5,078 nucleotides of DNA, from contig JBQTJM010000214.1 in the NCBI GenBank assembly GCA_052387115.1, positions 1-5,078 of the forward strand, written 5' to 3'. The notes beneath the pieces were generated by a model, which was not told where the DNA came from, made no database searches, and saw only the letters and a program-made list of their open reading frames with translations. The position numbers and the translations under genes were made by a program. Below, piece by piece: positions 1 through 5,078 of the stretch (the stretch's first letter is position 1; each line of letters starts with the position of its first letter). This stretch comes from JACCXJ01 sp052387115. Lineage in GTDB: Bacteria; Pseudomonadota; Gammaproteobacteria; JACCXJ01.

Positions 1-2
1 TG

Positions 3-21
3 TCGGGAGGCACGGTCCCGA
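3..21. other. Small inverted repeat just after the coaD stop
   Basis: A 6-base perfect inverted repeat (TCGGGA / TCCCGA) with a 7-base loop starts 2 bases past the coaD stop codon in the direction of transcription. In RNA it could form a short GC-rich hairpin. No T-run can be seen after it because the window ends two bases later, so it cannot be called a terminator. It may equally be chance in GC-rich DNA. Confidence 0.25.
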
Positions 22-23
22 GC

Positions 24-515
24 TCAGCACTTTCCGGCGCGGAGCTTGGCCACCAGGGCGCTTGCGACCTCCGGGTGTACGAAGGGGCCGACGTCGCCGC
101 CGAGCGAGGCGATCTCGCGCACCAGGCTCGCGGACAGGAAGGCATAGGGCTCGGCGGGGGTGAGGAACAAGGTGTCCACCTCCGGAACCAGCCGGCGGTT
201 CATGCTGGCCATCTGCAGCTCGTACTCGAAGTCCGAGACCGCGCGCAGTCCGCGCAGGATGACGGTCGTGCCGAGGCTGCGCGCCGTCTCGACCAGGAGG
301 CCGTCGAAGGGGCGCACCTCGACCCGCTCGATGCCGTGGACAGCCACCTCGACGAGCGCCACGCGCTCCTCCAGGGTGAAGGTGGTCTGCTGCTTCCAGG
401 TGCTCCCGGCCACGGCCACCACCACCCGATCGAACAATCGGCTGGCGCGCTGCACCAGATCGGTATGCCCATGGGTGATGGGGTCGAAGGTCCCGGGGTA
501 GATGGCCTGGGTCAT
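24..515 (-). CDS. coaD: Phosphopantetheine adenylyltransferase (PPAT)
   Basis: CoaD catalyses the fourth step of coenzyme A synthesis in the cytoplasm: 4'-phosphopantetheine + ATP gives dephospho-CoA + pyrophosphate. At 163 residues it has the usual length (E. coli CoaD is about 159). The N-terminal YPGTFDPITHGH (residues 6-17) carries the nucleotidyltransferase T/HxGH signature. K41 fits the position of the conserved substrate-binding lysine. RGLR (88-91) and DFEYELQMASMNRRL (95-109) are family blocks. LSASLVRE (127-134) corresponds to the ISSTxxR-type motif, with Ala at the second Ser. The usual NPxK context before the lysine reads STWK here, a mild variation. The ATG is preceded by GGAG six bases upstream (525-522), which supports this start. 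It is the last gene of the cluster in the window, 62 bases after rsmD, with a 57-base palindrome in its leader. Identification is secure. Confidence 0.97.
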   Translation of the reverse strand: MTQAIYPGTFDPITHGHTDLVQRASRLFDRVVVAVAGSTWKQQTTFTLEERVALVEVAVHGIERVEVRPFDGLLVETARSLGTTVILRGLRAVSDFEYELQMASMNRRLVPEVDTLFLTPAEPYAFLSASLVREIASLGGDVGPFVHPEVASALVAKLRAGKC

Positions 516-530
516 GGGCAGCTCCGCTCT

Positions 531-587
531 GAGCTTGTGAAAAAATCGTCGCGAGATCCCGAGCGCAGCAGATCTTTTTACAAGCTC
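531..587. repeat. 57-base near-palindrome across the rsmD stop and coaD leader
   Basis: Two 17-base arms (531-547 and 571-587) are reverse complements at 15 of 17 positions and are separated by 23 bases. The outer 8 bases (GAGCTTGT / ACAAGCTC) match perfectly, followed by an A/T-rich stretch ending in ATC/GAT. Beyond the arms, CTGAG (529-533) and CTCAG (587-591) could continue the pairing with a two-base bulge. The rsmD TAA stop (580-578) and its last codons are inside the right arm. The A/T-rich arms stand out against GC-rich surroundings. In the minus-strand transcript it would form a long hairpin about 15 bases before the coaD start codon. There is no T-run after the stem, so it is not a standard intrinsic terminator. 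It resembles a small palindromic dispersed element (REP- or MITE-like), but only one copy is seen here. Confidence 0.7.
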
Positions 588-1138
588 TCAGGTAGCGCCA
601 GGCAGAATTGTAGCCGCCCGGCGTGGCCGGCGCGGTGTACCTGCCAGCCCGCGGGCAGCGGCAGGGGTACGTTGCGCGGCGCCTCCAGATATACCCAGGC
701 CCCGAGTTTCAACCATCCCCCGTTCTGCAATCCCTCGCAGCAAGGTTGCCACAGCCGCTCGGAAAAGGGCGGGTCCAGGAACACGAGATCACAGGGCATC
801 GCGGCCCCGGCGAGAAACGCCAAGGCGTCGGCCCTCACGATCCGCAGCTCGTGCGCCCCGAGCCGGGTGGCGAGTGCCTGGAGCGCCCGCACCACGGTGG
901 GGTCGTGATCGACCGAGACCACCCGCCCGGCGCCGCGCGAGGCCGCCTCGAACCCGAGGATCCCGGTTCCGGCGAAGAGATCCAGGCAGGTACACCCGGC
1001 GATGCGCGGCGTCAACCAGTTGAACAAGGTCTCGCGCACCCGGTCGGGGCTGGGCCTCACCCCCGGTGCGTCCGGGACCGGGACGAGCGCGCGCCGCCAT
1101 TTGCCGCCGATGACCCTGACCGAGCCCGGCGGCGTCAA
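578..1138 (-). CDS. rsmD: 16S rRNA (guanine(966)-N(2))-methyltransferase RsmD
   Basis: RsmD uses S-adenosylmethionine to make m2G966 of 16S rRNA on the small ribosomal subunit. From the TTG at 1138 the product is 186 residues (E. coli about 198). VRVIGGKWRR near the N-terminus and PDRVRETLFNWL (about 31-42) are typical RsmD blocks. The SAM-binding motif I is LDLFAGTG (52-59), an acidic residue follows in SVDHD (75-79), and the catalytic motif is DPPF (122-125). The frame stays open upstream to an ATG at 1309, but that part overlaps the preceding peptidase gene and is low-complexity, unlike RsmD. TTG at 1138 lies 4 bases after the upstream TAG and places the conserved start correctly. It has only AGGG very close upstream, so translation is probably coupled to the upstream gene. 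The product is secure; the exact start is less so. The stop codon lies inside the palindrome at 531-587. Confidence 0.94.
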   Translation of the reverse strand: MTPPGSVRVIGGKWRRALVPVPDAPGVRPSPDRVRETLFNWLTPRIAGCTCLDLFAGTGILGFEAASRGAGRVVSVDHDPTVVRALQALATRLGAHELRIVRADALAFLAGAAMPCDLVFLDPPFSERLWQPCCEGLQNGGWLKLGAWVYLEAPRNVPLPLPAGWQVHRAGHAGRLQFCLALPESL

Positions 1139-1142
1139 TGCC

Positions 1143-2498
1143 CTAATGAACCCGGCTGGCGGGCGCCGGTTCGAGCGGTGGGGCGGCGGCGCCCGGCGGG
1201 GGTTTGCCTTCCGGCCCGATGGTGACGGTGACGAGGCCGGCCGGGTCCATGCGGCGTTTGAAGGCGGCCCCGATGTCCGGAAGTGAGACGGCGCGGATGC
1301 GATCCACATAGGTATCGAGGAAATCGAGCGGCAGGCCGTAGAAACCGATGAGGATCAGGTAATCGATGACCTCGTTGTTGCTGTCGATGCGCAAGGGAAA
1401 GCCACCGGTGATGTTCTTGACCGAGGCCTCCCTCTCGGTGGCGGAGGGCCCATCGGCGACGAACTTCGCGAGCGTGTCCCGCATGACGGAGAGCGCCTGA
1501 TCCGCTTGCTCGAAGCTCGTCTGCAGGCCGGCGATGAAAGGCCCCGCGACGCGCATGGGCTGGAAATAACTATAGGCGCTGTAGGACAGGCCGCGTTTCT
1601 CGCGCACCTCCTTGTACAGCCGCGAGATAAATCCGCCGCCGCCCAGCACGTGGTTGCCCAGATAGAGCGGAAAATAGTCGGGATCGAGCCGCGCGAGGCC
1701 GGCGCGCCCGACCCAGATGTGGGTCTGGCTGGAGGGATAGGGGACGTGGATCTCGACGGGTTTCTCGATCTCGGGCGCCGGTGGCAGGGGTGGGGCCGCG
1801 GCGCCTTCGGGGAGCGCGGCGACGAGCTGTTCCGCCATCGACGCCGCCTGCGGGCGCGTGAGGTCGCCGACCAGTGCGACGATCGCGGTGCGGCCACAGT
1901 AATAGCGCCGGTAGTGGCCGAGCAGGTCTTCGCGCTTGAGGGAGCCGAGGGTCTTGGCGCTACCGTGCGGGGGCGAGCCATAGGGGTGGTCTCGATAGAG
2001 GACGCCCATGAAGCGGTCCTCGGCGATCGCCCCGGGCTCCTGCTCGCGTTGCTTCAAGGCGGTCAGCATGAGCTTGCGCTCGCGCTCCAGGGCCTCCGCG
2101 GGGAAATCCGGTTTTTGGAGCACCAGCCCCAGGGTCTCGACCGCGCGCTCCAGATAGGGGGACTCGGTGAGGCTGCGTAGCTCTACCGAGGCCATCTCGC
2201 GTCCCGCGCTGTGGCCGAACTGCGCCCCCGTGGCCTCGAAGCGCTCGTTCAGGGTCTGCGCCGTCAGACCGCCCGCGCCTTCGGCCAGCACGGCGTTGGT
2301 GAGCCCGGCCAGTCCCCATTGCCCCCGGTCGCGCGCGCTGCCGGCATCGAAGGCCACGCGGATGTCCACCATCGGCAGCTCCGGGGCGCGTACAAAGTAG
2401 ACGCGCGCGCCGTTCGCGGTGTTCCAGGTCTCGATCTGCGGCAGGGCGAACCCCACCACTGGCCACAGGGCCAAGCACAGCCAGACGCGCCGGGCCAT
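1143..2498 (-). CDS. Exported M16 family protein lacking the zinc site (non-catalytic partner)
   Basis: A 451-residue M16 (pitrilysin/insulinase-type, subfamily B) protein. Residues 1-18 form a signal peptide (MARR, then a hydrophobic stretch ending GFA), so it should act in the periplasm. The N-terminal M16 domain follows (about 22-200), but where active members have HxxEH this protein reads GLTNA (65-69), so His, Glu and His are all replaced. The C-terminal M16 domain keeps the block GGGGFISRLYKEVREKRGLS (286-305) and Y306, which fit the conserved Arg (R293) and Tyr that help hold substrate in the partner's active site. This is the pattern of the inactive subunit in heterodimeric M16B peptidases. 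The C-terminus is a Pro/Ala-rich tail. The ATG is one base past the stop of the active M16 gene and has AAGGA five bases upstream, so the two are co-expressed. The natural substrate cannot be read from the sequence. Confidence 0.92.
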   Translation of the reverse strand: MARRVWLCLALWPVVGFALPQIETWNTANGARVYFVRAPELPMVDIRVAFDAGSARDRGQWGLAGLTNAVLAEGAGGLTAQTLNERFEATGAQFGHSAGREMASVELRSLTESPYLERAVETLGLVLQKPDFPAEALERERKLMLTALKQREQEPGAIAEDRFMGVLYRDHPYGSPPHGSAKTLGSLKREDLLGHYRRYYCGRTAIVALVGDLTRPQAASMAEQLVAALPEGAAAPPLPPAPEIEKPVEIHVPYPSSQTHIWVGRAGLARLDPDYFPLYLGNHVLGGGGFISRLYKEVREKRGLSYSAYSYFQPMRVAGPFIAGLQTSFEQADQALSVMRDTLAKFVADGPSATEREASVKNITGGFPLRIDSNNEVIDYLILIGFYGLPLDFLDTYVDRIRAVSLPDIGAAFKRRMDPAGLVTVTIGPEGKPPPGAAAPPLEPAPASRVH

Positions 2499-2499
2499 G

Positions 2500-3867
2500 C
2501 TAGTCCTTCCCCGCGGCCGGCGCCGGCCGCGGTTCGAGGACCGCGACGGTCAGGCCATCATCGACGAGATATCGGGTCGCCACCTGGCGGACCTCTTCGG
2601 CCGTGACCGCCTTCACCGCCTCGAGGTACCGGTCCTTGAGCCGCCAGTCGAGCCCGGCGCTCTCCAGGAAACCGATCACCATGGCCTGGTAGAACATCGA
2701 GTCCTGTTCGAACACCTTGCGGGCGATGACCCGGGCCTTGACCCGATCGATCTCCTCGGCCGGCACCGATTCGCTCCGCAGACGCTCGATCTCGCGACGC
2801 AGGGCCGACTCCAGAGCGCCGAGATCGCGACCCTCCGCGGGGATCGCCTCCAAGGTGAACAGGCTCTCCAGGCGATCGCCGAGGTTATACCCCGCGTTGG
2901 CGCTGGCGGCGACCTCCTGCCCGCGCACCAGGTGGCGTGGGAGGCGCGCGCTGTCCCCACCGCTCAGGAGCTCCGCCAGGACCTCCAGGGCGAAGACCTC
3001 GGCGCGCGGCGCTGCCGGGGACGGGCTCGCGACCGCGCTCGTGAGCACCGGGACCTTGTAGGCCATGAGGAGCTGCGGCAGCCGCGCCACCTCCCGCACC
3101 GTCACGCGCCGCGGGCCCTTCTGCGCCACCTCGCGCGCCGGTTTGAGCGCCGGACGTGTGCTCGAGGCCAGCGGTCCGAAATAGCGCGTGGCGAGGTCGA
3201 ATACGGCCCCGGGCTCGACATCCCCCACCACCACCAAGGTCGCGTTGTTGGGCGCGTACCAGCGCTCGTACCAGGCGCGCAGGTCTGCGACCGTCATGGC
3301 CTCGAGGTCGTGCATCCAGCCGATGACGGGGTGGCGGTAGGGGCTGGTCTCGAAGGCCACGGCCATGGCGGTCTCGACCATCAGGGACTCGGGCTTGTCG
3401 TCGGTGCGCAACCGGCGCTCTTCCATGACCACCTTGATCTCCTTGGCGAACTCTTGCTCAGGGAGGGTCAGGCCGCGCATCCGGTCGGCCTCCAGCTCGA
3501 AGCTGAGCGACAGGTTTTCCTTGGCCATCTTCTGGAAATAAGCCGTGTAGTCGCTGCCGGTGAAGGCGTTCTCCTCCCCGCCGGACGCGGAGATGAGGCG
3601 CGAGAACTCCCCCGCGGGGTGCCGCTCGGTGCCCTGAAACATCATGTGCTCCAGGGCGTGCGAGACGCCGGTGATGCCCGCATGCTCGTAGCTCGATCCG
3701 ACCTTGTACCAGACCTGGGAGACCACCACCGGGGCGCGGTGGTCCTCCTGGACGATGAGCTTGAGCCCGTTGTCGAGCGTGAATTCCCGGACCTCGGCCG
3801 CGGACACCCCGGCGGCCGGGCACGCGAGCCCGAGGAGCATGTACCCAACTTGTAGCGTTCGACGCAA
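2500..3867 (-). CDS. Exported zinc-dependent M16 peptidase (catalytic subunit)
   Basis: A 455-residue M16B zinc metallopeptidase. The chosen start is TTG at 3867 because GGAGGTGA, a near-ideal ribosome binding site, lies 5 bases upstream and because the resulting N-terminus (MRRTLQVGYMLLGLACPAAG, ending VSA-AE) is a proper signal peptide. A longer reading to an ATG at 4071 adds 68 low-complexity Arg/Gly-rich residues and is unlikely; a later ATG at 3840 would remove the positive charges of the signal. The zinc motif is HALEH (70-74), with the third ligand in VVMEERR (Glu 149 or 150), about 75 residues later as expected. The second domain has GGDSARLPRHLVRGQ, the equivalent of the substrate-holding segment. 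It probably cleaves peptides or small protein segments in the periplasm together with the inactive M16 protein encoded one base downstream. Specificity is unknown. Confidence 0.93.
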   Translation of the reverse strand: MRRTLQVGYMLLGLACPAAGVSAAEVREFTLDNGLKLIVQEDHRAPVVVSQVWYKVGSSYEHAGITGVSHALEHMMFQGTERHPAGEFSRLISASGGEENAFTGSDYTAYFQKMAKENLSLSFELEADRMRGLTLPEQEFAKEIKVVMEERRLRTDDKPESLMVETAMAVAFETSPYRHPVIGWMHDLEAMTVADLRAWYERWYAPNNATLVVVGDVEPGAVFDLATRYFGPLASSTRPALKPAREVAQKGPRRVTVREVARLPQLLMAYKVPVLTSAVASPSPAAPRAEVFALEVLAELLSGGDSARLPRHLVRGQEVAASANAGYNLGDRLESLFTLEAIPAEGRDLGALESALRREIERLRSESVPAEEIDRVKARVIARKVFEQDSMFYQAMVIGFLESAGLDWRLKDRYLEAVKAVTAEEVRQVATRYLVDDGLTVAVLEPRPAPAAGKD

Positions 3868-4141
3868 AGTCACCTCCCCTCTACCGGAATCCCCACCTGA
3901 TCGGCTGTCCCTTCCCCGCCTGGCTCGGGTTCCGGGCACGCTACCGGCGCCTGCCTGCGACTGGGGAGCGGTCCCCGGCCGCGTGTGATGCCCCGAGCGG
4001 CCCGAAAGGCAATTCCGGCCCAGCCCAGCCCAAACGCCCACTTCGCGCCCGCGATCGGACCAGCCAGTCACCGGCCGCCCCGTCCGAGCCGGCAGCAGTG
4101 GTTTGAAGGCCGCGTTGATCTTCCTATCTTCTTCCCTCTAG
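3868..4141. other. Non-coding gap between the hepT stop and the M16 operon
   Basis: These 274 bases separate the TA module from the peptidase cluster and should hold the promoter of the M16-rsmD-coaD transcript. I see no convincing -35/-10 pair on the minus strand. There is a small GGGGA/TCCCC hairpin (3963-3976) and a distant CCGGAA/TTCCGG pair near 3884-3933, both weak in GC-rich DNA. No T-rich terminator follows hepT. Open frames that cross it on either strand are Arg/Pro/Gly-rich and look like no known protein. In pseudomonads the neighbouring gene at this side of the M16 pair is ftsY, read divergently; no ftsY start is visible here. Confidence 0.5.
3871..3877 (-). promoter_or_regulatory. 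Strong ribosome binding site that sets the TTG start of the M16 peptidase
   Basis: The minus strand reads GGAGGTGACT directly before TTG. GGAGG (3877-3873) is five bases from the TTG at 3867-3865, close to ideal spacing. An in-frame GTG (3873-3871) overlaps the site itself and so cannot use it. This site decides the start codon in favour of TTG. Confidence 0.75.
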
Positions 4142-4555
4142 TCAAGAGAGACGCCCGAAGACGGCTGCCAACGCTCGGATATCGCCCAAGTCTTCTTGCA
4201 ACACGCGATGCACGATGCACCGGTCTACCTCCAGGTAATCGTGCACGAGGACATTGCGGAAACCTATCATCCGAATCCAGCGTCCCTCGAGGGCTTGGTC
4301 GATGTAGCCGTGCTCGCGAAGAAGCCTCGCGAGGTCTCGGCTTTGCTGCACGAGGCCGAGGTTCCGCTCGGCAATAAGGTGGCTGGCCATGTCGGAAAGG
4401 GCTTCTATGGAGAGTTGCAAGAAGCGCTCGGCGCTGCCGTAGCGCTCCGGATCGGCCAGGAAGTCCTCGAGCCTGTATCCGCGCACGTGTTCCAGGATGG
4501 CCAGGTATTCTTCCAGCTTAGAGAGGCGCCGGCGGAGGATCTCGGGCCTAAGCAC
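4142..4555 (-). CDS. hepT: HepT-family toxin ribonuclease (DUF86)
   Basis: A 137-residue, mostly helical protein of the HepT/DUF86 family within the HEPN superfamily. The catalytic RX4HXY motif is present as R100, H105 and Y107 in RNVLVHDY (100-107), preceded by the usual GYIDQAL and MIGF context. Studied HepT toxins act as ribonucleases; in one cyanobacterial system the target is the 3' end of tRNA. The cognate MntA blocks HepT by adding AMP to the motif tyrosine, here Y107. The GTG start overlaps the mntA stop by 8 bases (GTGCTTAG), so translation is probably coupled; no strong ribosome binding site is seen. By hand count of two 100-base stretches, GC is about 58-64%, lower than the roughly 67-70% of sampled M16 sequence, a mild sign of separate origin. 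All key residues are intact, so the toxin should be active. The target here is not known. Confidence 0.93.
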   Translation of the reverse strand: MLRPEILRRRLSKLEEYLAILEHVRGYRLEDFLADPERYGSAERFLQLSIEALSDMASHLIAERNLGLVQQSRDLARLLREHGYIDQALEGRWIRMIGFRNVLVHDYLEVDRCIVHRVLQEDLGDIRALAAVFGRLS

Positions 4556-4961
4556 GGAGGAGCCTGTGTTTCAGCGCTTCACCCTGTATCGCCAGGATGG
4601 GGAGGAGATCGAAGTATTCGCGCACGGCGCGCGAGTAATAGGCGCCGTGGTCGAAGCCCTCGCGTGCGTACACGAGACGGTTGGGGCGCACCGCCTCGAA
4701 GCGTAGCACCACGTCCGCGCCGTCGAGGATAGCGAGGTCCACATCGTCCAGTCCTGCCGCGACCAAGGCAGCGAGGATGTCGAGGCGGCGCCCACGGGCC
4801 GCCGGGCTCGTCGGTACCACCGCGAGGTCCAGATCGCTGTGCGGACGCGCGCGGCCCTCGGCCATCGAGCCGAAGAGATAGACGGCCAGGACCTCGGGGA
4901 AACGCCCGAAGACGTCGGCGAGGCGTTTGGCGAGATCCGCGAAAGGGGAGGACGGGCTCAT
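4548..4961 (-). CDS. mntA: MntA-family antitoxin nucleotidyltransferase
   Basis: A 137-residue minimal nucleotidyltransferase of the MntA type. It has the full GSX10DXD motif: G31-S32, ten residues, then D43-L-D45 (YLFGSMAEG ... HSDLDLAV). A third acidic residue, D75, sits in DDVDLAIL, as expected for the metal site. In characterised MntA/HepT pairs the MntA protein transfers AMP from ATP to the active-site tyrosine of HepT and so acts as the antitoxin. It is encoded directly before hepT with an 8-base overlap, the usual order for this module. The ATG at 4961 has no clear ribosome binding site, and a possible -10 element lies only about 10 bases upstream, so the transcript may have a very short leader. 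An alternative internal start is not obvious, since the domain begins near residue 5. Confidence 0.93.
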   Translation of the reverse strand: MSPSSPFADLAKRLADVFGRFPEVLAVYLFGSMAEGRARPHSDLDLAVVPTSPAARGRRLDILAALVAAGLDDVDLAILDGADVVLRFEAVRPNRLVYAREGFDHGAYYSRAVREYFDLLPILAIQGEALKHRLLRA

Positions 4962-4971
4962 CGATGCGAGT

Positions 4972-4980
4972 AGTCTAGCA
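4972..4980 (-). promoter_or_regulatory. Possible extended -10 element for mntA-hepT
   Basis: The minus strand reads TGCTAGACT. TG, one base, then TAGACT matches an extended -10 form at four of six hexamer positions. No recognisable -35 lies 16-18 bases upstream. If used, transcription would begin within a few bases of the mntA ATG, giving a nearly leaderless message. The overlap with the ampG-like fragment on the other strand means it could be chance. Confidence 0.2.
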
Positions 4981-5078
4981 CCGCCTTGCTGGGCTTCGGG
5001 TTGCTACAGGCGGCGACCAACCTCGGCTTCGCCTGGCTAGCGCTCCTCGGCCACGACTACGCCGCCATCGCACGCCGA
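4977..5078 (+). pseudogene. 5'-truncated AmpG-like permease fragment, running off the window
   Basis: A 34-codon plus-strand open stretch reaches the window edge. It translates to ALLGFGLLQAATNLGFAW followed by LALLGHDYAAIARR. This resembles an internal transmembrane segment of AmpG, the inner-membrane MFS permease that imports anhydro-muropeptides for cell-wall recycling; from memory the E. coli protein has ALLIFGILQGASN at the matching place, well into its second half. A TAG (4971-4973) is in frame six bases before the recognisable part, and there is no start codon except TTG or CTG inside the segment. The preceding sequence in any frame does not look like the missing part of AmpG; it belongs to mntA. 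I infer a remnant left by an insertion or rearrangement. It is too short for certainty, and the remaining 3' portion lies outside the window. Confidence 0.5.

Noticed and set aside
531..587. The rsmD-coaD palindrome as an intrinsic terminator
   Set aside because: The T-rich stretch is inside the stem rather than after it, and coaD starts shortly downstream on the same strand with a good ribosome binding site.
1139..1309. Upstream extension of RsmD to an ATG at 1309
   Set aside because: It overlaps the upstream M16 gene by more than 160 bases and encodes Pro/Arg/Ser-rich sequence foreign to RsmD.
1506..2180. A 224-codon plus-strand open frame opposite the inactive M16 gene
   Set aside because: Antisense to a clear gene, with low-complexity Gly/Arg/Leu-rich content and no motif.
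2419..3855. A 478-codon open frame on the plus strand opposite the M16 peptidase genes
   Set aside because: It is antisense to two well-supported genes, rich in Arg, Gly, His and Asp as expected from GC-rich shadow frames, and has no recognisable domain. Such long antisense frames are common in DNA of this composition.
3963..3976. GGGGA/TCCCC hairpin in the gap as a possible terminator or operator
   Set aside because: Only five base pairs, no T-run on either side, and easily produced by chance in GC-rich sequence.
3868..4071. Upstream extension of the M16 peptidase to an ATG at 4071
   Set aside because: The 68 added residues are Arg/Gly/Ser-rich with no domain, would bury the signal peptide inside the protein, and ignore the strong ribosome binding site before TTG at 3867.
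3985..4377. A 130-codon plus-strand open frame across the gap and opposite hepT
   Set aside because: Its second half is antisense to hepT and its first half is Pro/Arg/Ala-rich without a domain or a ribosome binding site. I also looked here for an ftsY start or the missing 5' part of the ampG-like gene and found neither.
1..5078. CRISPR arrays, tRNA or rRNA genes, insertion sequences
   Set aside because: No regularly spaced repeats, no tRNA-like cloverleaf or rRNA sequence, and no transposase coding were recognised on either strand.

Overview
The window looks like chromosomal DNA from a GC-rich gammaproteobacterium. The pair of M16 peptidase genes followed by rsmD and coaD, all on the minus strand, is an order known from gammaproteobacteria such as pseudomonads and purple sulfur bacteria. 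I favour a Chromatiales-like organism, but this is an inference from gene order, GC content and protein style, with no database search behind it.

Layout, read in the direction of transcription on the minus strand (right to left). At the right edge, 4977-5078 on the plus strand, is a short coding fragment resembling an internal transmembrane part of AmpG-type muropeptide permeases. An in-frame stop lies just upstream of it, so it looks 5'-truncated. Next is a two-gene MntA/HepT toxin-antitoxin module (4961-4142) whose genes overlap by 8 bases. A 274-base non-coding gap (3868-4141) follows. Then comes a tight cluster: a zinc-dependent M16 peptidase with a signal peptide (3867-2500, TTG start), a second exported M16 protein that has lost its zinc-binding motif (2498-1143), rsmD (1138-578) and coaD (515-24). 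A 57-base near-palindrome lies across the rsmD stop codon and the rsmD-coaD gap.

How the genes fit together: the two M16 proteins very probably form an active/inactive heterodimeric periplasmic peptidase. RsmD methylates 16S rRNA and CoaD makes dephospho-CoA; they share transcription with the peptidases rather than a pathway. The MntA/HepT pair is self-contained: HepT is the toxin, and MntA neutralises it by nucleotidylating its active-site tyrosine. The TA module and the broken ampG-like end mark the right side as an accessory or rearranged junction next to a conserved core cluster. Nothing here amounts to a clearly new system. The least explained items are the 57-base palindrome and the truncated ampG-like sequence beside the TA module.
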